Source: Alphaproteobacteria bacterium (GTDB lineage Bacteria > Pseudomonadota > Alphaproteobacteria > Ferrovibrionales > Ferrovibrionaceae). Taken from it: DNA of 64,000 bases. Positions 29,312 through 39,887 of the stretch are shown here, piece after piece. The notes below the pieces were generated by a model. That model did not search any database, had not been told where the DNA came from, and saw nothing but the letters and a program-made list of their open reading frames with translations. The stretch spans positions 20,801 through 84,800 of the forward strand of contig CANJGB010000015.1 in assembly GCA_947473805.1 (NCBI GenBank), written 5' to 3'. A program made the position numbers and the translations under genes. Each line of letters opens with the position of its first letter. The stretch's first letter is position 1.

Positions 29312-30172
29312 TCAGTCCGGCCAGCGGCGGTGGACCCAGAACCATTGCTCGGGCCGCGCGGTAATCCACGTCTCGAGGATTTCATTGATCTGCCGCGTCA
29401 CGCGCAGCACGTCCGCCGCGTGGTCGCCGGTGGGATGCACGGTAAACGGCGCGTCGGCGATGACGCGGAAATGCGCGCCGTTCAGGCGTTCCACCCGCAT
29501 CGGCATGATGGGGCATTCGAAGCGCAGCGCCATTTCGGCGACCACGTAGCCGGTCATCGCGTCGCGGCCGAAGAAGGGCGCGGCCATGCCGTCGTTCTGT
29601 TTCTGGTCGACCAGCAGCGCCACATGGCCGCCACGGCGTAGTTCCGACAGGATCGCACGCGCCGCCCGCTTGCCCTTGGGCGCGAAGGTGTTGCCCGACC
29701 GCTCGCGCAGGTCCTGGAAAATCCAGTCAGTGGCTTCATTGTTGGCGGCGCGATAAATGCCGAGCGCGCGCAGGCCCAGCCGTGCCCACGTTACCTGCAT
29801 CAGTTCCCAGTTGCCGATATGGCCGGAAATCAGGATGCCCGGTTTGCCGTCGTCGCGCAGGGCGTCGATATGTTTGCGGCCGATAATTTCGATGCGTTCC
29901 AGCGGGATGCGCGCGACGTCGGAAAATTCCGCGCCGGTGCGGCCCAGATTATCCCACATGTCGCGCAGCGTGCGCCTGACCGCGGCGTCGTCCAGCTGCG
30001 GCAGGGCGCGGCGCAGGTTGCGCTCGGCGATGCGGTGCACGCGCAGGCGCGGCCCGATGCTGCGCGCCAAAGCGCCGCCCAGCGCAGATGCGGCGTCGAC
30101 CGGCAGTGCGCGCAGCAGGGCGAAGGCGGTCTTTACGACGGTGGCGACGATGGTGTCCGACGCTCGGCTCAT
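29312..30172 (-). CDS. Lipid A acyltransferase (LpxL/HtrB family)
   Basis: 286 residues of the LpxL/LpxM lysophospholipid acyltransferase family. The catalytic H(x)4E motif is ISGHIGNWELMQ near residue 115, and VALLVDQKQNDGMAAPFFGR is the conserved second block. It adds a secondary acyl chain to Kdo-lipid A or a precursor at the inner membrane. It is last in the minus-strand operon msbA-like, DUF374, lpxK, lpxL, with its ATG overlapping the lpxK stop by 4 bp. Confidence 0.93.
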   Translation of the reverse strand: MSRASDTIVATVVKTAFALLRALPVDAASALGGALARSIGPRLRVHRIAERNLRRALPQLDDAAVRRTLRDMWDNLGRTGAEFSDVARIPLERIEIIGRKHIDALRDDGKPGILISGHIGNWELMQVTWARLGLRALGIYRAANNEATDWIFQDLRERSGNTFAPKGKRAARAILSELRRGGHVALLVDQKQNDGMAAPFFGRDAMTGYVVAEMALRFECPIMPMRVERLNGAHFRVIADAPFTVHPTGDHAADVLRVTRQINEILETWITARPEQWFWVHRRWPD

Positions 30173-31122
30173 ACAATACCGGCCTTGGCGAGAAGCGCCT
30201 CAAGCAGTCGGCCGTCGCGGAAATGCAGCGTGACCGGCAGCGTCGTCACCATGCGCCGCGCCTCGGGCGGCAGGCGGGCGGCATCCTTGGTGGTGGTGAC
30301 GGGCAGGGCCTTCAGCGCCACGGCCTTTTCAACCAGGGTCATGACTTCGTCCGGCGTGTAGCGGTGGTGGTCGGGAAAGGTATGCAGCTCGACCAGCTCG
30401 CATTGCAGGGCACGCAGCGTGTCGAAGAACTTCTCGGGCCTGCCCATGCCGGCAAAGGCCAGTACGCGCTTGTGCCGCAGCGCGTCGTTGTCGGGCTCGA
30501 TCACCGCGTTCAGCCGCGTCAGGCCGGCTGCCTCGGCGATCGTCCCGTCGCCGATCTGTACCACTGCGTCGGTGCGGGCCAGGCCCTGGGTGATGGTTTC
30601 GCGCAAGGGGCCAGCCGGGATCACGCGCCCGTTGCCGAAACCATAGGCGGCGTCGACGACCAGCAGCGACAGGTCCTTGTACAGGGCAGTGTTCTGGTGC
30701 GCGTCGTCCAGCAGCAGGATCTTCGCGCCGGCCTTGATTGCGGCCTCGGCGCCGGCCAGGCGGTCGCGCGAGACCCAGGTCGGCGCGACGCGGGCCAGCA
30801 GCAGCGGCTCGTCGCCGACCGCATCGAACGTATCGGTATCGGGATCGACAAGGTGCGGCCCCTTCAAGGCGCCTCCATAGCCGCGGGTGACGATGTGTAC
30901 GGCCTCACCACGCGCTGTGAGGTGCAGGGCGAGCGCCAGGACTGTCGGTGTCTTGCCGGCACCGCCGGCGACCAGATTGCCGACCGAGACTACTTTCGCC
31001 GCCACGCGCTGGGGCGTTCGCCGCCGCAACGCGCCGCCGGCCCGCCATAGCCACGACACGGGGGTCAGCAGCAGGGGCCAGGGAGAACGCGCTTCCGCGC
31101 GCCAGAAGTCAGGCGCGCGCAA
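30169..31122 (-). CDS. lpxK: Tetraacyldisaccharide 4'-kinase
   Basis: 317 residues; phosphorylates the lipid A disaccharide at 4'. Family start APDFWRAEARSPWPLLLTP, P-loop SVGNLVAGGAGKTPTV near residue 50, and LLLDDAHQN. It begins with TTG at 31122, supported by GGAGG 6-7 bases upstream, and overlaps the DUF374 gene by 14 bp. In many alphaproteobacteria waaA (Kdo transferase) sits between these two genes; here there is no room for it. Confidence 0.95.
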   Translation of the reverse strand: MRAPDFWRAEARSPWPLLLTPVSWLWRAGGALRRRTPQRVAAKVVSVGNLVAGGAGKTPTVLALALHLTARGEAVHIVTRGYGGALKGPHLVDPDTDTFDAVGDEPLLLARVAPTWVSRDRLAGAEAAIKAGAKILLLDDAHQNTALYKDLSLLVVDAAYGFGNGRVIPAGPLRETITQGLARTDAVVQIGDGTIAEAAGLTRLNAVIEPDNDALRHKRVLAFAGMGRPEKFFDTLRALQCELVELHTFPDHHRYTPDEVMTLVEKAVALKALPVTTTKDAARLPPEARRMVTTLPVTLHFRDGRLLEALLAKAGIV

Positions 31123-31837
31123 CCCGCGCCTCCGCCGGCGATACGGTCGGCTGGCCGCAGGCGCGGTCGGCCTCGTCGGTGGCGCGGATCAGCGCGGCCT
31201 CGATCTCGCCGCGCAGGCGCTCTTGCTCGGCTTCGTCGGCGTCGCGCGGCACCGTGATCGGCGGCGCAATCACGAATACGCCGCGTCCGAACGGCAGCGG
31301 CAGGTGGAAACGGTCCCACGACCTCATGCGGATGGCGCGGCTGGTCGACCACGACGCGGGGAACACCGGCGCGCCGGTCAGGCGGGCCACCGCCACGACG
31401 CCGGCTGAGGCGCGCATGCGCGGCCCCTTTGGTCCGTCCGGAGTGATGCAGATGGATTCACCGGCGCGCACAGCTTTCATGATCGAGCGTACCGCCGCAC
31501 CACCGCCCTTGTCGCGGTCGCCGCGCCGCGTGCTGCCGCGAATGGTGTCGATGCCAAGATGTGCCACGGCGCGGGCGATCATCTGGCCATCGCGCGACTG
31601 GCTGATCAACATGTGCACCTTGGTGCGGCCACGCCAGATTTTGGGCATCATCAGCAGGCGGCCATGCCAGAACGCGCCGATCAGCGGCCGGCTCTCGCGC
31701 CAATACGGTTCCGGATGCTCCAGGCCGCGAATTTCCCAGCGCGTTGTGGCCCAGACGAAGCGGACATAGGCGGCGATGGCGCCTGTCACCAGCGTCTCGA
31801 CCGCCGGAACGGTCATCAGGCGGCGGCCAAGTCCCAT
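31109..31837 (-). CDS. DUF374 lysophospholipid acyltransferase-like protein
   Basis: 242 residues with the acyltransferase His in GAFWHGRLLMMP near residue 57 and the second motif CITPDGPKGPR around residue 140. DUF374 proteins are found beside lipid A genes in alphaproteobacteria and are presumed to transfer an acyl chain in envelope lipid synthesis. The gene starts 1 bp after the stop of the msbA-like gene and overlaps lpxK downstream, so it belongs to one operon. Confidence 0.9.
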   Translation of the reverse strand: MGLGRRLMTVPAVETLVTGAIAAYVRFVWATTRWEIRGLEHPEPYWRESRPLIGAFWHGRLLMMPKIWRGRTKVHMLISQSRDGQMIARAVAHLGIDTIRGSTRRGDRDKGGGAAVRSIMKAVRAGESICITPDGPKGPRMRASAGVVAVARLTGAPVFPASWSTSRAIRMRSWDRFHLPLPFGRGVFVIAPPITVPRDADEAEQERLRGEIEAALIRATDEADRACGQPTVSPAEARVARA

Positions 31838-31838
31838 G

Positions 31839-33635
<1,797 letters not shown>

Positions 33636-33779
33636 AGTTAACCTTTTTTGATGATCGCGCCTTTTAGGCGAATCAAGGGCTTAGCGCAATGCACCGGCAG
33701 GGCTTCAGTCTATCGCGAACTGGCCCGAGTCGCTATGATGGGGCCAACGATAAAAGACGGCATCCAAAGGTTAATCGAT

Positions 33780-34235
33780 ATGCAGCCCACGTTTCGCTGG
33801 GCCACCGCTGGCCGCGGCCCTGTCGCGCCCGATCCGGGGTCTTTCGCCGGCAGCAGCAATTTTGCCCGCGGCATCACCAGCCGCCGTGTCCTGGTTGTGG
33901 ATGATGACGTCATCCAGGGCGACCAGCTGGCCATGTTCCTGCAGTCCCAGGGCGTCGAGGTCGATGTCGTGCGCAGCGGCGGCGCGGCGATCGAGTCGAT
34001 CGAGCGCGATACGCCCGCCATCGTCCTGATGGACGTCAAGATGCCTGGAATGTCCGGCATCGACGTGGCGCGCCACATCGTCCAGACCCGGCCACGCCCC
34101 AAGGTCATCCTGATGTCGGGCTTCCCCGAAATGGTCTTCGACGCCCACCGGGACGGCGACCAGATTTTTGCCGTGATCCAGAAGCCGGTCCCCCTGCCGC
34201 AACTGCTGCAGTTCGTCCGCCGCGCCCTTAACTAG
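33780..34235 (+). CDS. Single-domain response regulator (receiver only)
   Basis: About 151 residues from the ATG at 33780 (AAAGG upstream); the frame stays open back to 33648, so the start is uncertain. A 40-residue non-conserved N-terminus is followed by a receiver domain: VLVVDDDVIQGDQL acidic pair, phospho-acceptor Asp in IVLMDVKMPGMSG, Ser in ILMSGF and Lys in FAVIQKPVPL. There is no output domain, so it probably works by protein contact, like CheY or DivK types. No kinase is adjacent. Confidence 0.85.
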   Translation: MQPTFRWATAGRGPVAPDPGSFAGSSNFARGITSRRVLVVDDDVIQGDQLAMFLQSQGVEVDVVRSGGAAIESIERDTPAIVLMDVKMPGMSGIDVARHIVQTRPRPKVILMSGFPEMVFDAHRDGDQIFAVIQKPVPLPQLLQFVRRALN

Positions 34236-34241
34236 GCCGGG

Positions 34242-35408
34242 CTATTCCGCGGCCGCCCGTCTGGCGCGGAAGTGCGGGATCACCTTTTCGCCCCAGATGC
34301 GGATGGTTTCCAGGCAGACCGCCTGCGGCACGGTGCCCATCTGGATCATGCACATGATCTCGTCGGCGCCGGCATCGACCAGCCCTTCGACATAGTTGAT
34401 CGCGGTCCTGTAGTCGCCATAGGCGTGGTCGATGTTGAACGCCGAGGCGAACAGCGTGCGCTGGCCCTTGAACTTGTCGGGCACATCGCCCTTGTCGTAG
34501 CGGTCGAACATCTCCTGCCGGCGCTGGCCCATGATCGCGACATTGTCGTCGTTCTCGGTGTCCTCGTGCGGCGGTGGCGAGTTCGAGCTCCACTGCTTCA
34601 CCGCCTCGCCAAAGAAGCGCTGGCCGCGCGCACCGACCTTCTTCGCCTCGGCGGCATCGTCCAGCACGATGGTCGGGCACAGGGCCGAGAAATGGTCGTT
34701 GACCACGGTCGAGACGAACTTGTCGCCGGTGCGCTCGCGCCGCGTCTTGTCATAGAGCTGGCGCTGCTCGCGCACGCTGTCCAGGCCGGCAAAGCCCATG
34801 ACCAGCGCACCGACGCCAAACTCGGCCGCGCGCGCCACCGTGTCGGGCTGGGTACAGGCCAGGTACAGCGGCGGGTGCGGCCGCTGCACGGGACCCGGCA
34901 CGATGCTCAGCTTCTCGTTGCCCGGCGGCGCCTGGATGGTCAGCAGCTTGCCCTTCCACTCGAAATGCTCTTCCTGCCAGACCCGGCCGATGATGCGCAG
35001 CGCCTCCTCGATCTCCTCGTAGGTGCGGTCGGGATCGACGTTGCACGACGCCAGCTCCTGCGAGGTGCCGCCGCGCCCGGCGCCCAGGTCCAGCCGCCCG
35101 TTCGAAATGATGTCCAGCATCGCGGCGCGCTCCGCCACGCGCGTCGGGAAGTTGTAGTTGAACGGCATGCAGACCACGCCGTGGCCGATGCGGATGCGCG
35201 ATGTCTTTGCCGCGACGGCGGTCAGGAAGATTTCCGGCGCGCTCATATGCGCATAACGCTTCAGCGCGTGGTGCTCCACGGCCCAGATGCGGTCGAATCC
35301 GACCTTCTCGGCATAGACCGCCTGCTCGATACAGTCATGGATCAGCTGCTGTTCGCGTTCCGGTGTCGGATGCGCCAGCTGGGCCTCGAAAATCATCGAG
35401 AACTTCAT
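34242..35408 (-). CDS. Luciferase-like (LLM class) flavin-dependent monooxygenase
   Basis: 388 residues with a bacterial luciferase-type TIM barrel: MKFSMIFEAQLAHPTPE start, GFDRIWAVEHHALKRYAHMSAPE, GVVCMPFNYNFPTRVAERAAMLD, and RLDLGAGRGGTSQEL. GGAGGAAAC precedes the ATG. The substrate is unknown; relatives oxidise alkanals, sulfonates or polyketides using reduced flavin. It is followed upstream on the same strand by a second, distant LLM gene. Confidence 0.9.
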   Translation of the reverse strand: MKFSMIFEAQLAHPTPEREQQLIHDCIEQAVYAEKVGFDRIWAVEHHALKRYAHMSAPEIFLTAVAAKTSRIRIGHGVVCMPFNYNFPTRVAERAAMLDIISNGRLDLGAGRGGTSQELASCNVDPDRTYEEIEEALRIIGRVWQEEHFEWKGKLLTIQAPPGNEKLSIVPGPVQRPHPPLYLACTQPDTVARAAEFGVGALVMGFAGLDSVREQRQLYDKTRRERTGDKFVSTVVNDHFSALCPTIVLDDAAEAKKVGARGQRFFGEAVKQWSSNSPPPHEDTENDDNVAIMGQRRQEMFDRYDKGDVPDKFKGQRTLFASAFNIDHAYGDYRTAINYVEGLVDAGADEIMCMIQMGTVPQAVCLETIRIWGEKVIPHFRARRAAAE

Positions 35409-35465
35409 TGTTTCCTCCCGGGCCGTCGGCGACAGAGTGCCTTTGCCCGGCGCGCGGATCAATTC

Positions 35466-36392
35466 CTATGTCGCCTGGCGGCGCCAGGTGTCGATGGCGT
35501 CGAGGAAGGCGGGATAGTCCTGTGGGCCGCGGCAGTAGTAATAGGGCGTCAGGTTCAATGTCGTGACACCTGCGGCCACCAGCGCCGCGGAGGCTTCCAG
35601 CGTGGCGCGCACGTTACCCGTTCCGTTCGGCCCGGGCACGGGCGTTGGCGTGATGCGGATTTTCAGCGTGGCCGGATCGCGTCCGGCGGTATTGAATGCG
35701 GCGCGCAGGTCGTCAATCTGTTGCGCCAGCCGGGCCGGGTCCTTGTCCATGGGCAGCCATCCATTGCCATATTCTGCAATGCGCGCGAACTGCCGGGGCG
35801 AGGGGGCGACGCCGTACAGAATTGGAATGTCGCCACCCTGTGCCGGGAACGGAAGCGAGTACAGGTTGTCGAACTGCACATACTTGCCGTGGAACGAGGC
35901 CGGCGCCTCTGTCCACAATAGGCGGCAGACGCGTACCTGTTCGTCCATGTAGCCGAAGCGGCCTTCCCATGGCAGGCCCATGGCGTCGTATTCCGCCTGC
36001 TGCCAGCCGACACCGATGCCGATCTCGACGCGGCCGTGCGACAAGGCATCGAGGGTCGCCAGCTGCTTCGCCAGCAGAATGGCTGGGCGCAGCGGCGCGA
36101 TCAGGATGCCGGTCGAGAGGCGGATGTGCCGGGTCACCACCGCGATGGCGGACAGGATTTCCATCGGCTCGAACCAGGGTTCGTCCAGCGTGTGGGGAAA
36201 CGGGCCGTAGGGATAGGTCGCGACCGCGTCGCTCATGATGACGTGGTCGGTCAGCACCACTTCTTCCATGCCGCGCTCATCGGCCTGTTTCACCAGGTCG
36301 ATGACTGGCAGCATGTCGCCGCCGTACCATTTCTGCAGGGCGATCAGGCCCAGTGAGATTTTGGGGGAAGTCTTGGCGTGTGTCGCGGCCAT
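35466..36392 (-). CDS. LLM class F420/flavin-dependent oxidoreductase
   Basis: 308 residues of the luciferase-like family, closer to the F420-dependent TIGR03619-type group than to its neighbour. Motifs: GMEEVVLTDHVIMSD, RLSTGILIAPLRPAILLAKQLATLD (read as TGILI..P..LAKQ), GRVEIGIGVGW and NGWLPMD. Start set at MAATHAK; the open frame extends much further upstream without conservation. It lies 57 bp upstream of the other LLM gene on the same strand, likely one transcript. Confidence 0.88.
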   Translation of the reverse strand: MAATHAKTSPKISLGLIALQKWYGGDMLPVIDLVKQADERGMEEVVLTDHVIMSDAVATYPYGPFPHTLDEPWFEPMEILSAIAVVTRHIRLSTGILIAPLRPAILLAKQLATLDALSHGRVEIGIGVGWQQAEYDAMGLPWEGRFGYMDEQVRVCRLLWTEAPASFHGKYVQFDNLYSLPFPAQGGDIPILYGVAPSPRQFARIAEYGNGWLPMDKDPARLAQQIDDLRAAFNTAGRDPATLKIRITPTPVPGPNGTGNVRATLEASAALVAAGVTTLNLTPYYYCRGPQDYPAFLDAIDTWRRQAT

Positions 36393-36503
36393 TTCGTGTG
36401 CCTTCTTCGACCCGCAATTTTTAATTAGTACACTGGTTGATTGGGCGTGGCAACGCCGCGCCGGTATGGGATATTCGGTCCAGGATTTCGACGGGAGCGA
36501 GAC
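36393..36503. promoter_or_regulatory. AT-rich divergent promoter region
   Basis: The 111 bp between the LLM gene (minus) and the 63-residue protein (plus) include an unusually AT-rich run (ATTTTTAATTAGTACACTGG, 36416-36435) in a GC-rich genome. It must contain both promoters. No specific operator can be named. Confidence 0.35.
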
Positions 36504-36695
36504 ATGGCCGAGCAAAAGAAGCCGCCGACCAACGACGAACTGTTCGCCACCATGAACATCGGCGAGAAGCCCGAGACCGACAAGGAGCGCATCACCGCGC
36601 GCGCCATCGCCATCCTGCACGAGGGCATGGCCCGCCAGGGCGAGCACCAGTGGCCGTCCTCGCCGCACAACAATACCCGCAGCCGCTTCATGTAG
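36504..36695 (+). CDS. Small hypothetical protein, 63 residues
   Basis: Starts MAEQKKPPTNDELFATMN after GGGAGCGAGAC and ends NNTRSRFM. Soluble, charged, mostly helical in appearance, with no signal peptide, Cys or known motif. I do not recognise the family. It is a stand-alone gene between divergent LLM genes and convergent cysQ. Confidence 0.6.
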   Translation: MAEQKKPPTNDELFATMNIGEKPETDKERITARAIAILHEGMARQGEHQWPSSPHNNTRSRFM

Positions 36696-36717
36696 CGGGC
36701 GGCGCGGCCGGTTCAGG

Positions 36718-37503
36718 TCAGCGCTGCTTCAGCAGTTCCATCAGGGGTTCGTGCACGCCCGGTGCGGCGGCCAGCAGGTCGCCGTGGCGGGTCTTGTCGC
36801 GGTTGTAGTACAGCCGCTTGCCGGCGGGCGTGGTGACCATGCCGCCGGCCTCGCGCACGATCAGGTCGGCGGCGGCCACGTCCCAGTCGCTTTTTTCACC
36901 TAATGACACCGCTGCGTCGAACGCGCCGCAGGCGACCAAGGCCATCCGATAGGCGATGGAATTCTTGTAGTCGAACACGGCGCCGGGCGCCTTGGCCATC
37001 CAGCCGTGGCGCTCGAACGCCTTCTTCGCGCCCATGAAGCGCGCGCCCTTCAGGCTGTCGCGCGTGCTGGCGCGGATCGGCTGGCCGTTCAGCTCGGCAC
37101 CTGCATCCTTGGTGGCGAAGAAATATTCTTCCGTTGCCGGGTTGAACACCGCCGCCAGGATTGGCTCGCCGCCATTGACCAAGGCCACCGAGACGCAGAA
37201 TTCCGGCCGCTGCTGAATGAACGCGCGGGTGCCGTCGATCGGATCGACGATCCACACTTTCGCGCGCTGCAGGCGCGACACGTCATCGACGGTTTCCTCG
37301 CTCAGCCAGCCATAGCTGGGCCGCGCGCCCATCAGGCGCTCGTGCAGCAGGCGGTCGATGGCGAGGTCCGCCTCGCTCACCGGGTCGCCCGGCAGCTTGT
37401 CCCACGATTTCAGGCTGGTGTTGAAATGCGTCATGGCCAGCGCGCCGGCCTCGCGCACCGCCGCGCGCAGCAACGCGGCGTCGTCGTCCGCTTTTGCGAC
37501 CAT
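36718..37503 (-). CDS. cysQ: 3'(2'),5'-bisphosphate nucleotidase / inositol monophosphatase family (CysQ-like)
   Basis: 261 residues with the Li+-sensitive phosphatase metal sites: GWLSEET, WIVDPIDGTRAFI near residue 85 and SDWDVAAADLIVREAGG near residue 205. CysQ removes the 3' phosphate from PAP formed in sulfate assimilation; inositol monophosphatase activity is the main alternative. Its ATG overlaps the pmbA stop by one base, so pmbA-cysQ is an operon. Confidence 0.88.
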   Translation of the reverse strand: MVAKADDDAALLRAAVREAGALAMTHFNTSLKSWDKLPGDPVSEADLAIDRLLHERLMGARPSYGWLSEETVDDVSRLQRAKVWIVDPIDGTRAFIQQRPEFCVSVALVNGGEPILAAVFNPATEEYFFATKDAGAELNGQPIRASTRDSLKGARFMGAKKAFERHGWMAKAPGAVFDYKNSIAYRMALVACGAFDAAVSLGEKSDWDVAAADLIVREAGGMVTTPAGKRLYYNRDKTRHGDLLAAAPGVHEPLMELLKQR

Positions 37504-38846
37504 CAGGTGCCGGCGACGGTCAGGCCGTCAATGCGGAGCGTCGGCGCGTCGGTGCCGTACTTGAATTGCAGGTCGCTGGCCGGCACCAGGCTGCGGAACA
37601 TGTCCTTCAGGTTGCCGGCAATGGTCATTTCCGCGACCGGAAAGGCGATGGCGCCGTTCTCGATCCAGAAGCCACTGGCGCCGCGGCTGTAGTCGCCGGT
37701 CACGCCGTTGACGCCGAAGCCGATCAGGTCGGTGATGTAGAAGCCCTGGCCGATGGCGGCGATCATCTCCTCGGGCGTAACCGTGCCCGGCTCCATGTAC
37801 AGGTTGGTCGGCCCGGGCGAGGGCGGCGACGAGGTGCCGCGGCCCGCATGGCCCGTGCTGGGCATGTTCAGCTGCCGGCCCGTGGCACTGTCCAGCAGCC
37901 AGGTGGTCAGGCGGCCCTTGTCGATCAGCGCGCGGCGCTGACCGTTCACGCCCTCACCGTCGAACGGGCGCGAGCGCGTGCCGCGCCGGCGCAGCGGATC
38001 GTCAATGATGGTGATGTTCTCGCTGAACACCGCCGAACCCATCTTGTCCTTCAGGAACGAGGTGCCGCGCGCCACCGAACTGCCGGATATCGCGCCGGCC
38101 AGGTGGCCCAGCATCGATCCCGCCACGCGCGGCGACAGGACGACGGGCACGGACTGGCTCGGCATCTTGCGCGGGTTCAGGCGCCGCACTGCGCGCTCGC
38201 CGGCCGAGCGGCCGATCTTCTCCGCATCGTCCAGCTCACTCAGGTGGTGCGCCGAGGAATAGTCGTAGTCCTGCTCCATGCCGGTGCCCGTGCCGGCGAT
38301 GGCCGAGGCCGAAACCCCATGCCGCGATGAGCGGTACGCGCCGGCAAAGCCGCCCGACGTCGCCAGTGCGATGCTGCTGCCGCCGAAACTGGCGTTCGAG
38401 CCTTCTGAATTCGTCACGCCCGCCACCGCCAGCGCCGCGGCCTCGGCTACGCGGGCGCGCTCGTACAATTCTTCGACATTCGGCTCCGCGTCGTCGGCGA
38501 GATCGAGGTCGGGAAAGCTTTTCGCCAGCAAAGCCGGGTCGGCCAGGCCGGCGAACTTGTCCGGCGGCGCCGCCTTGGCCATCGCGACCGCGCGCGCCAC
38601 CAGGTCGCGCCGTGCTTCCGCGCCGGTGTCGCTGGTCGATACGCAGGCCTGGCCCTGGCCGACGAACACGCGAAGGCCCAGATCGCGCCCTTCCGACCGC
38701 TCGACATCTTCCGCCTTGCCCATGCGCCACGACACGCCCAGCGACAGCCCCTCGACCATCACGGCATCGGCCGCATCGGCGCCGGCCGCGCGGGCGGCGG
38801 CCAGGACATCGGCCAGCAAATTCAGGTTGTCGGTGGGGGCGGGCAT
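37503..38846 (-). CDS. pmbA: TldE/PmbA subunit of the TldD-TldE protease
   Basis: 447 residues of the TldD/PmbA family, non-catalytic subunit type: no HExxxH zinc motif is present, while GVNGVTGDYSRGASGFWIENG and ISGSSVARGTSFLKDKMG are PmbA hallmarks. With TldD it degrades or trims small unfolded peptides (for example antitoxin CcdA or RiPP precursors in E. coli). Its partner tldD is in this window at 60642, on the same strand but 22 kb away. Confidence 0.93.
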   Translation of the reverse strand: MPAPTDNLNLLADVLAAARAAGADAADAVMVEGLSLGVSWRMGKAEDVERSEGRDLGLRVFVGQGQACVSTSDTGAEARRDLVARAVAMAKAAPPDKFAGLADPALLAKSFPDLDLADDAEPNVEELYERARVAEAAALAVAGVTNSEGSNASFGGSSIALATSGGFAGAYRSSRHGVSASAIAGTGTGMEQDYDYSSAHHLSELDDAEKIGRSAGERAVRRLNPRKMPSQSVPVVLSPRVAGSMLGHLAGAISGSSVARGTSFLKDKMGSAVFSENITIIDDPLRRRGTRSRPFDGEGVNGQRRALIDKGRLTTWLLDSATGRQLNMPSTGHAGRGTSSPPSPGPTNLYMEPGTVTPEEMIAAIGQGFYITDLIGFGVNGVTGDYSRGASGFWIENGAIAFPVAEMTIAGNLKDMFRSLVPASDLQFKYGTDAPTLRIDGLTVAGT

Positions 38847-38925
38847 GGGGGCATCCGGATACGCGGGGAACTGCCCTTAATGTAATGCACTGCTACCCGG
38901 TTTCACACCCCGCCCGTTCCGCGGC

Positions 38926-39291
38926 CTAGGGCCATAGAAAACCGCCCAGCAAGCGTCCCGGCGTGATCGCGCCGATGAACGCGCCGCACAGGCCCAGATA
39001 GGCGCCCGTCATGAACCTGATATGGCTGCGCCGGTCGCCCGCGCGAATGCGCCAGATCGCGATGGTCAGCGACACCAGCGTGACCAGCGACAGGATGTGG
39101 ATCCACGAGACTTGTCCGAAGCGCGGAATCCAGAACGACGAGACCGCGACGAAGGCCATCAGCGCCGCCCAGGTGCGGCCCAGCAACCGGTGCGTCGCGT
39201 CGCCCTTGGTCCTTGCCAGCATGACGGCGCCGAGCGGCAGTGCCAACAGGGCGGCGGCAAGGTGGGCGTAGATGACGGGGCCGCCGGTCAC
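38926..39291 (-). CDS. DUF2306-type membrane protein
   Basis: 121 residues, four predicted helices. Conserved His positions YAHLAAALLALPLG, THRLLGRTWAALM, WIHILSLVTL and HIRFMTGAYLGLCGA match the DUF2306 pattern, which looks like a small haem- or quinone-handling membrane protein, although no function is established. Start is a GTG at 39291; the next Met is far inside. Confidence 0.75.
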   Translation of the reverse strand: MTGGPVIYAHLAAALLALPLGAVMLARTKGDATHRLLGRTWAALMAFVAVSSFWIPRFGQVSWIHILSLVTLVSLTIAIWRIRAGDRRSHIRFMTGAYLGLCGAFIGAITPGRLLGGFLWP

Positions 39292-39332
39292 GGTGTTTCT
39301 CGCGCCAATCCACTTCGAACTCGATGCAAAAG

Positions 39333-39356
39333 CGGCCCGGCAGGTATGCCGGGCCG
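39333..39356 (-). terminator. Rho-independent terminator after the DUF2852 gene
   Basis: Perfect 10-bp stem (CGGCCCGGCA with TGCCGGGCCG) around a 4-nt loop. On the minus strand it is followed by CTTTTGC. It lies 24 bp past the DUF2852 stop. Confidence 0.8.
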
Positions 39357-39379
39357 CCAATATTACCGCGTTGTGCGCG

Positions 39380-39808
39380 TTAGGTGGCTTGCGCCGGCGG
39401 CGGGTTCGGCTGGTTGCGCCGGTCGTTCATGAACTGGTCGAACTCGGCCTTGTCCTTGGCGTGACGCAGGCGGTCGAGGAACTCGCGGAATTCCTTCTGC
39501 TCGTCCTCGAGGCGGCGCAGCGTCTCGTCGCGATACTCGTCGAAGGCGCGGTTGCCGGTCGAGGGCGCCTTGCCCATCCAGCGGCGGAACATCTCGCGCG
39601 CACGGTCCTCGCCGCGTTCGCCGAACTCGCCACGCTCGTGCCGGCAGCCGTGCCAGCGGTCATGCTTCCAGGCCTTCATCCGTCCGCTCCCGATCAAGAA
39701 GAACAGCACCGCCAGGCCAACCGGCCAGAACAGGATAAAGCTGAGGATCATCAGCCCCAGCCAGGCGGGTTTGCCCATGTCGTCCAGTCTGCCGATTACG
39801 TTGCCCAT
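39380..39808 (-). CDS. DUF2852 membrane protein
   Basis: 142 residues: one transmembrane helix (LGLMILSFILFWPVGLAVLFFLIG) here cited as residues 16-39, then a long charged helix with FRRWMGKAPSTGNRAFDEYR and EEQ-rich repeats. This is the DUF2852 pattern common in alphaproteobacteria; function unknown. Start chosen at MGNVIGRLDDM because GGAGG precedes it. A palindrome at 39825 sits directly upstream, so the gene may be regulated by the TetR protein encoded next. Confidence 0.85.
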   Translation of the reverse strand: MGNVIGRLDDMGKPAWLGLMILSFILFWPVGLAVLFFLIGSGRMKAWKHDRWHGCRHERGEFGERGEDRAREMFRRWMGKAPSTGNRAFDEYRDETLRRLEDEQKEFREFLDRLRHAKDKAEFDQFMNDRRNQPNPPPAQAT

Positions 39809-39824
39809 CGATGCCTCCGATGTG

Positions 39825-39846
39825 AATGTTAACAACATTTACATTA
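39825..39846. promoter_or_regulatory. Palindrome upstream of DUF2852, possible TetR operator
   Basis: AATGTT-AAC-AACATT (39825-39839) is a perfect dyad just upstream of the ribosome-binding site. Overlapping it, TTTACATTA (39838-39846) recurs as TTTACATCA at 40543-40551 immediately before the TetR gene. The shared element next to a regulator suggests an operator, but the copy near tetR is only a half-site. Confidence 0.35.
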
Positions 39847-39887
39847 GGGATGGCCAGCCCCCCTGTCAATCGGCCGGGATGAAAATT

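Noticed and set aside
36416..36445. Specific operator in the AT-rich divergent region
   Set aside because: AT-richness is clear but no convincing dyad or known consensus; recorded only as a promoter region.
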